Notes under the pieces: model-generated
The model's input: the letters and a program-made list of their open reading frames with translations, nothing else
What the model was told of the DNA's origin: nothing
Database searches by the model: none
Shown here: in pieces, positions 28,156 through 40,806 of the stretch
How positions within the stretch are numbered: the stretch's first letter is position 1
How the letters are laid out: every line of letters begins with the position of its first letter
Made by a program: the position numbers and the translations under genes
Assembly: GCA_003342815.1 (NCBI GenBank)
Contig: PTEX01000307.1
Span: forward strand, 501,500-565,499
Reading direction: 5' to 3'
Length of the DNA: 64,000 bases
From: Eudromia elegans
Lineage: Eukaryota; Chordata; Aves; Tinamiformes; Tinamidae

Positions 28156-31100
28156 GGTCATTTCCCATGGTGTTATACTCTCTGGATAGTCCTACTTCTC
28201 ATACATAAATTAAAAAAAAAAATCTTTGAAATCTTTGATAATCTTTAACTCATAGAAACCTTATATTCTCTGTGAATTCAGAAATAAAGTGAGAAAGAAT
28301 TAGTATTTAAACTGAATTATTGCCAATATCCCCCAAGAAGATATGCCTCAAATCCAAGCAAACTGTGGAGATTATTGGCAAAGCAGGCAAAGTAACCATT
28401 ACCACAACTGTTTCGTCAGAGAGCTGTGAATAGAGTAGAAATGAGTATTTACCTCATGAGGGCAAATTTTCTCTCAAATATTCTCCCAGAGGGAATATAT
28501 TTCAATCTACAAGTAAAGAGGATACTTTCCAGAGAAGTTTAAGGCATTATAGTGAATAAAAACTAATTATAGAGTACTTAATCCAAAAGCATTTATCTTG
28601 GCTCCTGTCCAAATCTCTCATGTAATTATGCAACTTTCTTCCTGGTCTCTTGGCTAAGCTCCAGTAAAATATCCATTTAATATATGTGAAGTAGGCTAGA
28701 AGTATGATGATTGTATCCTTCACTAAAAAGGATGTGGACTCAGTGGTCTGAAACATCTCTGCTGCAGCTACTGTGTTTCCATGGTTACCTTTCATATTAA
28801 CAGTAAGAATTTGGTATTCATACCCTAACATCAGACATCATAAAATCCATTCTTGCAAGGTATGTTTTGATTTTGTTTTTGTTTTTCTTCTCTCTAAAGT
28901 AATTAGTCAATTTCTCCAGCTCACAAAGATTTCTCCTTCATCTTGGCTCTCAAAGGAGATTTCTTAGATTTCTCTTCCTAGCTCACCACACTTTTTTTGT
29001 GTGGTCATTGCAAACTCCTCTGGGGTGGAAGAGAGGCAGTATTCACTCAGGGGCCCCCTTGGTAATGTGAGCCAGAAATATAAGAAGCACATCCGTAATT
29101 GCTGTGAGCACTGAAAATTGCTCCATGACCCATGGATGAAAGATTGATTGATCCACGTAAACATCCAAATTCCAGTTGCCTACTGTTCTTCCATAATAAA
29201 AGACTCCAAGGTGATACACCTTTGCATGGTAAGGTAATATGGACTGTCTTCATGCATTTGTCTCACAGCAGTAGGAGCTTTAAATAGTTTTATAGTTCAT
29301 TACACTACTACAGCTGTTGAGCTGGGCAGCAGTAATGACAAGGGTTATTTTGCCAGCCATCAACAGATGGCATATTACTGTGAAAAATGCTGTGGTGCTG
29401 TGAAGACGGTTGATGAAATCCCAGACTAAGCTGGGAATTTTACTTTCAGCTTGAGCCGTTCTTCAGCAATTGGTTTCTCATCGTGCTAGCAATCACAAAA
29501 ATGTATTGGTTATGTTTTACTGAGTAAAATAATAAATTCAACCATTTGGATCAGAAAAGTTGTACTATTTAACTAGACTGTTGAATAAAATAAGATGCTT
29601 AACAGGAAAGCAGCAAAAAATACAAAATATTATCCATTAAAACAGAGGTGAAGTGGATCATTTGTGAAGGGAAACAGGTCCAAGTTTATGTAGCTCAGAG
29701 TTCCAAATTTTGACATTGGATTAAAGAAGTAGGAGAAAAGGGAACCAATACATGGGCCACATGTTTACACAGCATGTAAATGAGAATGATTTGAATTGGA
29801 GGTCAAGTATTATTCTAATGCTATGATGAAGATTTCAACTTCTTCACACCTCCATGTTCTGGCAATCATCTTCTGTAACCAGAAAAAAATACACAGGACT
29901 CTATTTTTAGCCTCCCAATTTCATTCCCCTAAAAGCATCCAGAAAGCACTATGTTTGCAAAAGGTTAACTATAAAAAGAAAAGAAAGAAAAAACCAGTGT
30001 TATAACTACATAGACATTGCAAAAACATCCTTAGCAGAAGGAGGAAGATTGCTGGAACCAGAAAGAATCTTTCAGATGTGTGAAGAGCATGAGAGGAATT
30101 ATTCGCTTCCCTCAAGAAGCTGATGATCCAACGCCTCCAGTCTATAAACAGTTATATAAATGCTTAATTTGAAACACATGAGTCATCCCATAGTTTACAG
30201 TGTTAAGCATTTTCATCATTGCAAAAGTGTAACCTCGACCAAAGTGGTAAAAAGGGTGCTCTTTGCTAAGATTTCATTAGCAATTTGTTTAGAACCTTTT
30301 CCAGTGTTGAAATATTCAAGCTTTATTTATTATTTTGCCTAATAAATTACAAGTAATATTACTCTACAGATTATAATGGATTAGACTTAAAAGCAATAAT
30401 AACACTTCCCCCTTTTCACACTTCTTTTGGTAGCCTGCAAAAATGAGTAGCCTTTTTCAGGAACAGATGAAGAAATAGCGAATGAAGAAATGAACAAGCA
30501 TAAATGTAATTAGTAATAGTTGTTATTATATCAACATTTACTGGCCTCCACAAGAAGGAGAATCCATTGCAGTTTTCGTCTGGTTTATACTGAAAAAATG
30601 GTCATGATATCACATCCTATAGCCATGTCCCAGGTGTGTTTCAGAATGAGTAAACTCTTAGTAATGAACCAGTACAGTCAATCCAACATAGATACATAGA
30701 TTTTTTTACAGCTATATTGCTCTGGGGACTTGAGCTATTTGACTACATATTGTTTCACTGCATTATGTACCCAGGTCTAGTCATTCGTCCAGCCGGTGCT
30801 GGGAAGTCTCTAATATGGAATCTCATTGAGCTGCTCCTCTTGCAGTCTTATTAAAAAAACAGATGATAGGAGGATGAAATTACCATGAACCATGATGACT
30901 GGTAAATAGAATGCAAAGTGTCAATATCTTTCCCAAAGTAATATGGAGTATATCCAACGGAGCAAGAATTGTATCTCTATGCCAAGGTCAGAATCTTTTG
31001 CTAAAAGATAGTTTCTCCCAGAACGAATGGACTTCACAGCACTTGGGAAAATCAACCATCTTAGATTTATTGCAAGCTGGAGGAGATCTCTAGAGTCCTC

Positions 31101-31676
31101 TGTGCCCTGGTCTTGAATATATACTGTTACATGACGCCTTGTATATTTGCTCCAGTAAAGCTGGAAGTCTGAGTTTCCTGTATAAGCTGTCTTCATTCCC
31201 ATATGGGTTTGGGCTCTCAAAGGCAGCCTGACATGACTGACATGCCGATGATCTCGCTGCATCCCTAGTCTCAAGGCTGTTGGTGTGGGAGGCATCCAGT
31301 ATCAAGAAGCTCATGCTGGCCATAGAGGCTGATGTACCCCGGCAGCTAGACATAGAAGGATTTCCAGGATCATGAATGTGAAATTGGATAGCAGTTAAGC
31401 TTTGGGATTGCCAGCTACAACCATGTTAAGAAACTTGTAAAGCCCTGAGAAACACAGTTTGACTAAGGTGCCTCGGGATTTCTAAGCATCCTCCTCCCAA
31501 GTCTCATGAACCTCCTTGAAATCAGAGCCTTCAAATACAGGGAGATATTCCAGGATCTTGACTTAATAGATCAGATCTGCTGTTGGTACTGTCCAGGACT
31601 AATAACTGTAAGAACTGTAAGGTATTAGTCTATTCAAATTAAAGAAACTAATGAGCAAAATACTAGTGAAAATAAC

Positions 31677-31694
31677 TTTTTTTTTTTTTTTTTT
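31677..31694. repeat. Poly(T) run
   Basis: Eighteen T in a row with no attached element that I recognise. Confidence 0.9.
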
Positions 31695-33750
31695 AATCCT
31701 GTCCCTTGGGCATCTCTACTTTTCCATTCCAAAGCTTAATTACAGAAATTTAACTTGTCTGTATGGAATCCAGGGTATCTAGTCATTCATTTACAGTTAG
31801 TTCATTAACAAAACTTTAAAAACTGTGTGGGAGATACATAAAGACAATATTTTTATTCCTCTCTAACCAGTAAGCAGCAATTTGCCGTGGTGATGTTAAA
31901 TAATCTGCAGAGTTTTCTGTGTTCTCAGCCAGTCAAAGGGTAGACTAGGAGCTCAGAATCTTTTGTCCTTCTCCAAGAAAATCAGGAGATTTCCAGCTTT
32001 TTACATAAACAACAACTCATTGCAGTATCTCCCATGTCACTTAGATACGTTTTTATTCATAAAAGTGACATTTGAGTAACTAATAGCTTTTTAATAGAAA
32101 TATCTCTAGAATGAACATAAAAAGATTTTCTTTTCCTTCGGAGTCTTCATTTATGCTGAAAATGTCATGTCAAAAATTTTCTTCTGCCTTTTCAACAAAT
32201 GCTCTTTTCAACTTACATTTTATTTTAATTGTAATATGTAACATGTGCTAATCATATTAGGAATGATTCATTTTATTCAGGATGGCTCCTTCTCCAGCTA
32301 TTGCTTATTTATAATGCCACTCATAAACCTACAACATAGAAATCTTTCTTACTAATGAAAAAAAGTGGCAACTATCAGCCAGTTCTCACCCTTTTTTTTT
32401 AGTGTTTTGACTTTTTTTTTTCCTTCCCTCTTGATCACTTGTTGGACAATGTCCTTGCATAATATCTGATGGTATCTATGTTAGGGACTTAGGGCAGATT
32501 CTAGTCTTCCTCATTTTATGAAGACAGAGATACAAAAAGTGCTTCTTCATTAATATAGATTAGGCTGCCTCTAGCTGGAGGCTTATCCTCTTTAGCAAGG
32601 ATCATGTAAACACTTCAAGGAGAGTTTTCAGATGAGGGATGAGAAAGGATGATTGTGGAAAGATGGGGTAACATGGGAGACTGCTATGAGTTTCTGTTTT
32701 GAGGACAAAGAACAAGTTACAGGTCTATAGGATATTACATCCTCATTACCACAGTCCAGCTTCCCATACACACACTCATAAAAAAGTGATGTCCTTATTC
32801 CAACCATACCACTTTCCACCTCCAGAAAGTACTTACCTAAGCATTAACAATGGAAATGCCTTTTGCAAGAGCTCTTTATTGTAGTTGTAATGGTTACAAT
32901 TCAACAAAAAAATTAAAAATCACTAGAGTTTCCATTGACTTAGTTCTTCTGTCACATTCCTCAGGACAGATGCAAGTATTAGAGACCGAGAAAGCAGAAA
33001 AACTGTGAAGTTACAGCACTAGTCATCTTAAAGCTTGCCTCAGAGTCCAAGGAAACATTGTCATTCATCACAATCTAAAAAATCTTCATCTTCAGATTTC
33101 AATCAAAGTAGAAACAACTTTGCCTCTCTGCATCTGCCTTTTAGTTTCTTTCCGTTTTTCGTGCCTCTTAGTTTTTCTCATTATTTAACACTTAAGCATC
33201 ATCTAACACAACGAAGTCAAAGGAGTTGAATTTATGTAAAATAAAATCTAATTGTTATGCAAAATCTATTGCATAAAAAACCTAACCAAACATTCATAAC
33301 TGGTTCTGATTATACTGAAATCTGGACAAATTAATAGACAAAATAGTATTACAAAATAGTAAGATGGACAAGGTGTACAATAGGATAAGCTTGCCTAGCT
33401 GTTCTTTATTGTAACTGTATTTTTTCATTGTTTAACTTCTCAGTTAAATACACTTGCTTTTTTTTAAAAAAAACACATTATTGAACTTCCGTTTTAAGAT
33501 TTTTCTTGTTTTGTACTGCTAACAAACCTGACTTTTGTCACTCTTTTATATGTACAACCTGTCAGAACAGAATAATTGGCTACTTAGGACAGATACATGA
33601 TCTTGGGTTTTATTATTAGCACAGTTGAAGTTGAGAATTTGTATGCATTTTCATGATAAAAATACTGTTTTCAGTTACTGTTATTCAGCTGTCTTAAAGA
33701 TGACTTTTGGTTGGTGCATTACTCAAGAAACAATTAATTTTCCTAACAGG

Positions 33751-33768
33751 AAAAAAAAAAAAAAAAAA
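33751..33768. repeat. Poly(A) run
   Basis: Eighteen A in a row in intron sequence. Confidence 0.9.
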
Positions 33769-33952
33769 TTTCAAAAATGGGAATCATGAAAGTTTTAAAG
33801 TGTATTTGGTTTTCATCTTGTTTTTGTGGGCTTCTTAGATTTGAATCAACTTTGTGGATTTTTTGTGTCTCTTTTTGGTGTGCCTTCCTGTAGTAATATG
33901 CAAGTTTCCTGGGCTTTCCCTTCAATCCTGGAGACAGGATCATGGTGAGAAC

Positions 33953-33991
33953 TCAACCAAAGTCCCTAGACTCCAACCAAAGTCCCTTCAT
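33953..33991. repeat. Short tandem duplication
   Basis: Two copies of a unit containing CAACCAAAGTCCCT, about 20 bp apart, with diverged spacers. Confidence 0.7.
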
Positions 33992-34131
33992 TTAGACTTC
34001 ATAAAAACAAGTGTATGTGGAATCCACACTGAAACCTACACCCCTACTCCAAATACCTCATGACCCAAGACATGTGGAAAAATATAACTCCTCCAGCCTT
34101 TTGTGTTCAAATGAAATTTATCACATGTGCT

Positions 34132-34165
34132 CAAGTGGCTGGTGAAAACAAGTGGCTGGTGAAAA
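34132..34165. repeat. 17-bp perfect tandem duplication
   Basis: CAAGTGGCTGGTGAAAA occurs twice, back to back and identical. It lies within 300 bp of two other short tandem duplications. Confidence 0.9.
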
Positions 34166-34241
34166 AACTAATAAGAATTTTTGCAGGAACCTCATTTTTT
34201 TCTGTATAGCTCCAAACACAGTATTGTAATAACACTCCCTC

Positions 34242-34265
34242 ACCTAGACCACAACCTAGACCACA
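34242..34265. repeat. 12-bp perfect tandem duplication
   Basis: ACCTAGACCACA occurs twice back to back. A related CCTAGACCGAGA follows about 35 bp later. Confidence 0.85.
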
Positions 34266-37200
34266 GAGCACCTCCTCTGGGATCTTCTCACACCCCAGCC
34301 TAGACCGAGATGAGTCTACATGGGAGACTGTGTCAAAAATGGAAAAAATGCACGCAAGAGAGACTTGCAAGGAAGAGCTGGGATTCAGCAACTGGGCAGG
34401 GAAAGAGCTGAGGGATGGTAGAATATGTTTTGACTATGGGATATCTAACAGACTTAGTCAGGGCTTCTACTAGACAAAGGATCATTTCACAGATAGTCAC
34501 TTTCTTACATTTTTTTTCCTAAATATCTGCTATTGAACACTGTTAGATGCAGGATATTGGAAGAAATGGATCTTTGCTTTGACACATTATGGATGGTTGT
34601 TCTACTCTTTCCTGGTTTTAGTACTCAAAGATCAAGGATCCCAAATTAACGTGTGCAAAATTATTTGTTTGTGGAAGAAAGAAGGTTATTTGAGTGATTG
34701 TTTTTTACACTGATCTCACTTCAGATACTCCATAGGACTTCATTAAAGACAAAGTGTGGATTTAAACTCCATTGAGAGTGTACATTATGCGTTTAGGAAG
34801 CTGGCTGAATATGCAATTATGCAATAGTGAGTGCCTAAGGCCATTCATTTTGGACTGTTGTATAAATAATTCTCATTTTCAAATGTCTGTAATTATAGCA
34901 CATTTTAAAGGGATGCCATTTGGATGCCAAAGGACTGAAAAGTAAACACTATACTAAGCACTTTTTAAAATTCCATCATTGCTTTATTACCCAGTAATTT
35001 GTAATAGCACTTAGAAATTATTGCACCAATAAAAGGCAGAGCCTATAGCTGCAAGTTTAGTCTTGAGACCTGTTGACGGGTTAAGTAGCATAAGAGTTAA
35101 CACAGCCCCTTCTTACTCCACAGACACAGATTTAACTCCTAGCTCCAGGTCACAAGTGAGAATGAGCTTGGCAGTCCCGGTCCTTTGTGGGCAGTTGTCC
35201 ACATTAGAAAGCCACCGTACAGGTTGGCACGACTGGCAGAGAGGCCAAGGATGGGGTGAACTGGAGCTCTGCTTAAGGGGCAGCCAAGGTTTCTGCAGAG
35301 ATTGCACTGGATCTTGATTTCACAGTCGGAGACACCGACATGCTACCTCCCTCCCAGCTCAATCTGCACAAATATCTCTCTCTGCTCCAGTAACCAGCAG
35401 CTGGTGTATTTTATACATCATATGTCCCTCGCATTCTGGTGTTAGTCCTCTCTATGAGGTGGGCAAAACAGTCAAAAACCAAAACCAATATGCTACACAA
35501 TGTTCACTGTTCCTAGGGCTTACATGGAGCAGGATGGAGTTTTTCCTCACTGTCTTCTGCTTTTAAAAAATGTCACAACTCCCAGGCCTCTCATAGCACT
35601 GACGACATTGAAACAAACATTGACTGTATTGATGACAATGCACTGGGAGGAGGGAAGGCTATTTAAACTGATTAGGAAATTCAGAATTAGGCCAGTAACA
35701 AGGTTTGATATCCTGCTACCCGACCTCAGGTTTTTGGCTTCAAGTACAGCAGTCCTAAACCCCTCAGGAGTTTTCTGGCAGGACGATCGGTAGTGCAGCC
35801 ATGGAAATGAAGTAGAGGAGGATGAAGGTGGAATAGAGAAATGGGGCTGACGTGGCTGTTGCAAGGAGACAAATCATATGTAATTTAGCCTTGCCGTTGT
35901 CCAGATTTTTCAGGACTCAAGGCTATGTTTTCTTGACAAAAATGAGCCAGCAATTATGGTAATTTGGTGATTAATTGCTCTTGAAAATTGCTTTGGAAGA
36001 GCTATGTTTTATGATGTCCAGTCATACACGTACTTCAAGCACAGAGGACCACGTCAGGCTCTGATGCTTCTTGCTGGACCTCCTGCTCTGCCCCGATATT
36101 TTCCTTCTCAGGAGCCACAGCCAGCTTGGAGTCAGCCCTCGAGCAGGTGCCATTTAGTTAGGAGTAGCTAAGATTGTATAGTCAGGAGTGAAACGCCAAA
36201 ATCCTTCCTTCAGCCAGCTCCATTTTTTTTCCTGAAGGTTTTCTAATTGTAGCACAGGTTCTCTACTAATACTAGAGAAAGTTCTCTTATACTTAAAATT
36301 CAAAAAGCAGAATATAGCAAGACGAAGGCAAGCTTAATCTCATTTCTGTACTTCTTCCTTTAGTGTTAAGTAAAACCTATGCAGGGCTGGCTGGATTCCT
36401 TTTGTTCTGTTTGTGGTATTTGTACAGCTGCCAAAGACCGAGTGTTGTCTATCAATTCACAATAGCACATAGATGTTCAGCTTACACTGAAAAAAAGACT
36501 GCCTTTCACCAGGAAAAGAAGAGGATCATTAGAAAAAGATTCCAATTTGGACTTGGTCCCTATTAAGAGTGTAGTACAGCTATATTTATTGAGGATAGAG
36601 ATTAAGTTTCCCCATTTGCATTTTTGTGAATAAGAAATTTTGTCTTCAAAGATTTTTTTTAGTGTTTCCTTTGGAAAGCAAGTGGCATTTTTGCTGTTGT
36701 GGGCAGGAGAACTAGAAAAATAGAATGGTATAATCACTGTTGTAGAAAAAAACAGGGCTCTTGGAATTATTATGTATTCAGATTTTTATGCGGTACAATT
36801 ATTTGCTGTATTATGACTTTTAAATCATATAAAATATTAACATAGATTTCTTAAGAAAAAAAACAAGTATTTGTCATTCAATCCACTTAGTTAGATGGCA
36901 GACATCATTTATTTCTGAAGATAAACTAAGAATTAATGTACAATAGACAGATCAAATACCTCATCTCTGCTATCCTTTTCCCTCTTTTTCTTCAGGAAAG
37001 AAAAGGTAAGAATAAGCATGAAATACTTTCATACCCTCAGAGACATTGTTGCAGTGAAAGAGAAAATTGGTGTTGATTTTACTTATTTGCTTTGTGAATT
37101 ATCAATGGGTTCAGTTCATCAGGGCTCACATTACCAGTGTATGGCATGGTACATAATGTCTTTCCAGGGGAAAATTTAACCAAAATGTAGTTTCACATTA

Positions 37201-37689
37201 TTCTGAACTGAATTGAAATGGCGTGACTCACTGAATAGACATGTTTCATTTCAGCTGTATTTAGCCTGTTATGCCACATTTCTTCATGGGAATTGTGGTT
37301 TCCCTGATCTATAATGTTGACAGACAACCCTGGCTCTTTGCCAAATGACATTTTTTGTCATATGGTCTGATCTGACATAACTGGTTAGTTCATGAAAATC
37401 TTATGATTGCTGATGTTTCCAGTACATGCTGAAGACTTCAGATCACCAGAGGAAGCACAGTTTTGGCTATTTGTCATTCACTATGGGCAGTATTTACTTT
37501 TTACCACCACAATTAGATAACACTGTGCCTGCCAATTTCCAAGAGCCCCACATAAGAAAATACTACTACTAATAATAATAAAATAAAAAAGTAATAGTCC
37601 ATATGAAGCCCACTTCTACAGTATTTTTCAGAATATCTGCCTTGCCAGATTAATCCCTTATAATTTATCCAATCCCTGTTAGGATTCTC

Positions 37690-37721
37690 AAAAAAAAAAA
37701 AAAAAAAAAGAAAAGAAAAAA
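37690..37721. repeat. A-rich simple repeat
   Basis: Twenty A followed by A-rich sequence with two G interruptions. Confidence 0.9.
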
Positions 37722-38732
37722 GAGCAGAATGGAAGAGTCAGACTGAATGTTAGAAAACAAACCCATATCGTATTATAGATTATATGTATGGCTTTAAAGC
37801 TGAGCATTTCCACTCATACAACTGAACCTTGAACCATGTAATGACAAACACTACAGATCCCTCTTTCTAAATCTGTTAAGGAGCAGGTATTATGAAACAG
37901 TACAGTAAAATCCAGTTTCTAATATGTTCATAAAGTGCTATGTCTGAAAAAAATCAACTAGTTGAGTAACTGTCTGAGATGGCTGCAAGAAATTGAACAG
38001 CTGATAATTTGTATGTAAACTGAAATGTCAAATCTTTTCCTTAAGATATTGATATTCTTCTTTAAACATAACAGTGAATTGTCTGCTACAGCACCTCAAA
38101 ATTAGCATCTTTCTGGGAAAAAGAAAAAAAAAAAAGTGCTATTTATTTTCTAGAATCCAGGGCAGAGCTTACATTTACCCTTTCCCAGAAAGTGTTGCAA
38201 AATGCATCTGAAAAGCAGGCTGTGAGAATGTACCATTGCAGCAGCTGCTTGCCAGGATTTATGTTCAGAATTTGTTGATGTGGACTAGTATCCACAAGAG
38301 ACCAAGCCAAGGCCACTACATTCAGTTCAGTAGGAATAAGGAAATAGGATTTATAACAAAACATCCATGGTAAGAGATTTGAATGTTTTCATATGTTGAG
38401 CCAGTACTCTTCAGGTTAAAAGTTATTTCTACTGAGGTTTATTCACTACATGCAAGCAGCTCCTTAGCACAAGTTATTTCGCAAAGCCTACATTCCTGCG
38501 CATAGGAGCCAGCTAAATCCCACCTTCAGGCTGCTGCAGCTTTGCCTTTGGGCAAACGAAGCAAATGCTGTGAATGCTGGAAAGGCTTGAAATCAGCTTC
38601 CTGAAATGGTAGTGAAATCGTACCAGCTTTGTAGCTGCTTGCGGCCCCAAACCATCTACACAACAATTAAGAAGTTACAGCTTTTAATATATTTCTTATT
38701 AATAAATATTCTTTGCCATAAAGGCATGCAAC

Positions 38733-38793
38733 ATTTATTTATTTATTTATTTATTTATGGTATTTAATTTTATTCATTTATTATTTATTTATC
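38733..38793. repeat. (ATTT)n microsatellite
   Basis: About six perfect TTTA units, then an imperfect extension of the same tetranucleotide. Confidence 0.9.
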
Positions 38794-39746
38794 TGCCAAG
38801 TGGAACCTCCCTAAAATGCACAAATATAAAGAGAACCATCGTCACACACGCTTTTTCTCAAAAATTGACCTGGAGCAGGGTTTTTCAAAGCTGAAGCCTC
38901 AGGAGCTTTTTTTCAGGGATGACCCTCGAAAACTGCTAAGAGCAATGCCAATGCTTGGAGCATGACCTACACACATAACTTTAGAGCTCCAGAAACTGGC
39001 ACTTATCTGCTGCACTGGGATGCTTATGAGACTCTTCTATGTCAAGTTAAACTCATTTCTTACCACTTTTTTTCTTACCATTTAAAACCATTAAAATGCA
39101 AAAGTCATAGCAACATGATCAAGGGCATTGTGGTCTAAAAAGAATCAAGAAAAAGAAAAACAGAAAAATGTTAAGCTATGCAGGATGCAGAGGAATTTAA
39201 AGCTCCTGAGTCTGCATGAGTTTAAAAAACATGTGATATTTGACATTTAGAGACACATCTGTTTTTTACTGGAGATATTTGGTTACTCAGGGTATTTTCT
39301 TATGACTTACAACTCTAAAACATGTAACCTTTTAAAAAAGAAATTATCTTTTGCTCTGACAGAGAGGATATGAAAAAAGTATTTGAGAAACACATTTGTC
39401 TATAAAAACATGAGAAAATACTAGCTTCTGGAGCAAAAGTTAAGTTAAACTTATAAAACAAGTGTAGTGACTTTCTGCTTTAGCAGCTTTTGTTTAGCCC
39501 TATGATAGTTGTCTCCATTTCCAGTCTTTACTTCTGAAAAGGAAGAAATAAAAATTATTGTCTGTAGAAATAATTCACCAATCTCATGTTACCATCTATA
39601 AAGATGAGAGATCTGCTGTTAGCAGAACTGAGATTATTGGTTTAGGGGTTTTGTTACCTCTAGTGAAATGAAGGTTAGTGGGTAGGTTACTCTAGAGATG
39701 TTTAGGGCACTTGCAGCCCAAAATCTCATAAATCTCATAGATCACG

Positions 39747-39747
<1 letters not shown>

Positions 39748-39785
<38 letters not shown>
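39748..39785. repeat. 38-base poly(T) run
   Basis: The longest homopolymer in the window. It could be the poly(A) tail of a minus-strand retrotransposed copy lying to its right, but I do not recognise that sequence and see no clear target-site duplication. A plain homopolymer expansion is equally possible. Confidence 0.9.
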
Positions 39786-39788
<3 letters not shown>

Positions 39789-40232
39789 GCAATCTGCTCT
39801 GGCAGTGGACATCTCCATTGACACTGGGTGAAAAGTATAATAACTTTTCATCCCAGCATAATTGCTTTGTAGTAGGATACTTCTAAGATGCTTTCTATTG
39901 CAAGGTTTAAAGCAAAGAGGAAAGCAGACCTGGTAAATACCACTTGAGTGCAATGAGCACAGTGAACAAATTGAAGTGTGTATAATATTTGCTAGAAAAA
40001 GCATTATGTTGACTAGTGATTTCAATTACAGAGCCTCGGGGTAATTTTTTTTAAATTCAACATCCAAGTTAAGAAAATTTTAACATAAAATTTTTTTGTT
40101 TTTTTTGTTTTCTGAAACAACCCAACATCTAAATCAGTGTAGACATTATTTACAAAAAAAAGATTTTAACGATAGACCTAGTGAAACATATTCTTTGTTT
40201 TATGTCTCAGTGGAAGAGGATGCGTGATAGGT

Positions 40233-40806
40233 ACAGAATCACAGAAAGGCACTTCTGGAGATCATCTGGTCCAGCCCTACTCCTCAGCTCAAGCAGGGTC
40301 ATGTAGAGCAGATTGCTCAGGCCCCTGTTTAATTGGGTGTTGATTGTCTTCATGGATGAAAACTCCATAACCTCTCTGGGTACCTACTGCATTTTCTTAG
40401 CACTCACACAATAAAAAGAAGTTCACGCTTTTGAGAAGTGGAATACTCTGTGTTTCAGCCTGTACTCATTGCCTCTCATCCTGTTATTAGGCACCACTGA
40501 AAAGAGCCTGGCTGCATCTTTCCTGCGCTCTATTCGATAAAACACATTGATAGGAACTCCCTGAGCCTTCACTTATCCAGACTGAGCAGTCTCAGCTCTC
40601 AGCCTCTCCTCATGAGAGAGATGTTGCAGTGCCTACATCATCTTCACGGCCCTTCACTGGGCATGCTCCAATACGTCCATGTCTCTCCTGAACAGGGAAC
40701 ACCCAGCACTTCAGGTGTGTTTCACCAATGCTGAATGGAGGGGAAGGATTCACTCCTTTAACACTCCTCCTGTCACAACCCATGGTACAATTGGGCTTTT
40801 TAAGAG
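40233..40806 (-). mobile_element. CR1 LINE fragment, 5'-truncated
   Basis: The left edge ACAGAATCACAGAA is the reverse complement of the CR1 3'-terminal repeat. It is followed by GATCATCTGGTCCAGCCCTA, GCTCAGGCCCCTG and CTCTCAGCCTCTCCTCATGA. Further right, a CATGCTCCAATACGTCC-like segment and TTCAGGTGTGTTTCACCAATG match the CR1 3' untranslated region and the end of the reverse-transcriptase ORF. The element therefore lies on the minus strand with its 3' end at left and a truncated 5' end near 40800. It has many substitutions and indels and no intact frame. 5' truncation is typical of avian CR1. The right boundary is approximate. Confidence 0.88.

Larger units (their letters stand above)
26605..40232 (+). 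other. IL1RAPL1: Intron of IL1RAPL1 (left part, third block)
   Basis: Non-coding sequence between the ambiguous T tract and the first CR1 fragment. Most is AT-rich. Two patches have more G and C, around 31080-31560 and 35060-35880, but neither shows a recognisable protein, repeat family or RNA gene. It also holds short tandem duplications (28112-28155, 33953-33991, 34132-34165, 34242-34265), A runs, an ATTT repeat (38733-38793) and a 38-base T run (39748-39785). Confidence 0.8.

Noticed and set aside
30921-31295. 124-codon open frame on the minus strand in a GC-richer patch
   Set aside because: The longest frame in the window, but overlapping frames on the same strand are equally open and no domain is recognisable. 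The length fits the lower stop density of the patch.
35500-35864. Overlapping open frames on both strands of a GC-richer patch
   Set aside because: Both strands are open over the same bases, which points to composition rather than coding; no homologue recognised.
39735-40025. 96-codon minus-strand frame ending in poly-Lys
   Set aside because: The Lys run is the translation of the 38-base T homopolymer; the rest is unlike any protein I know.
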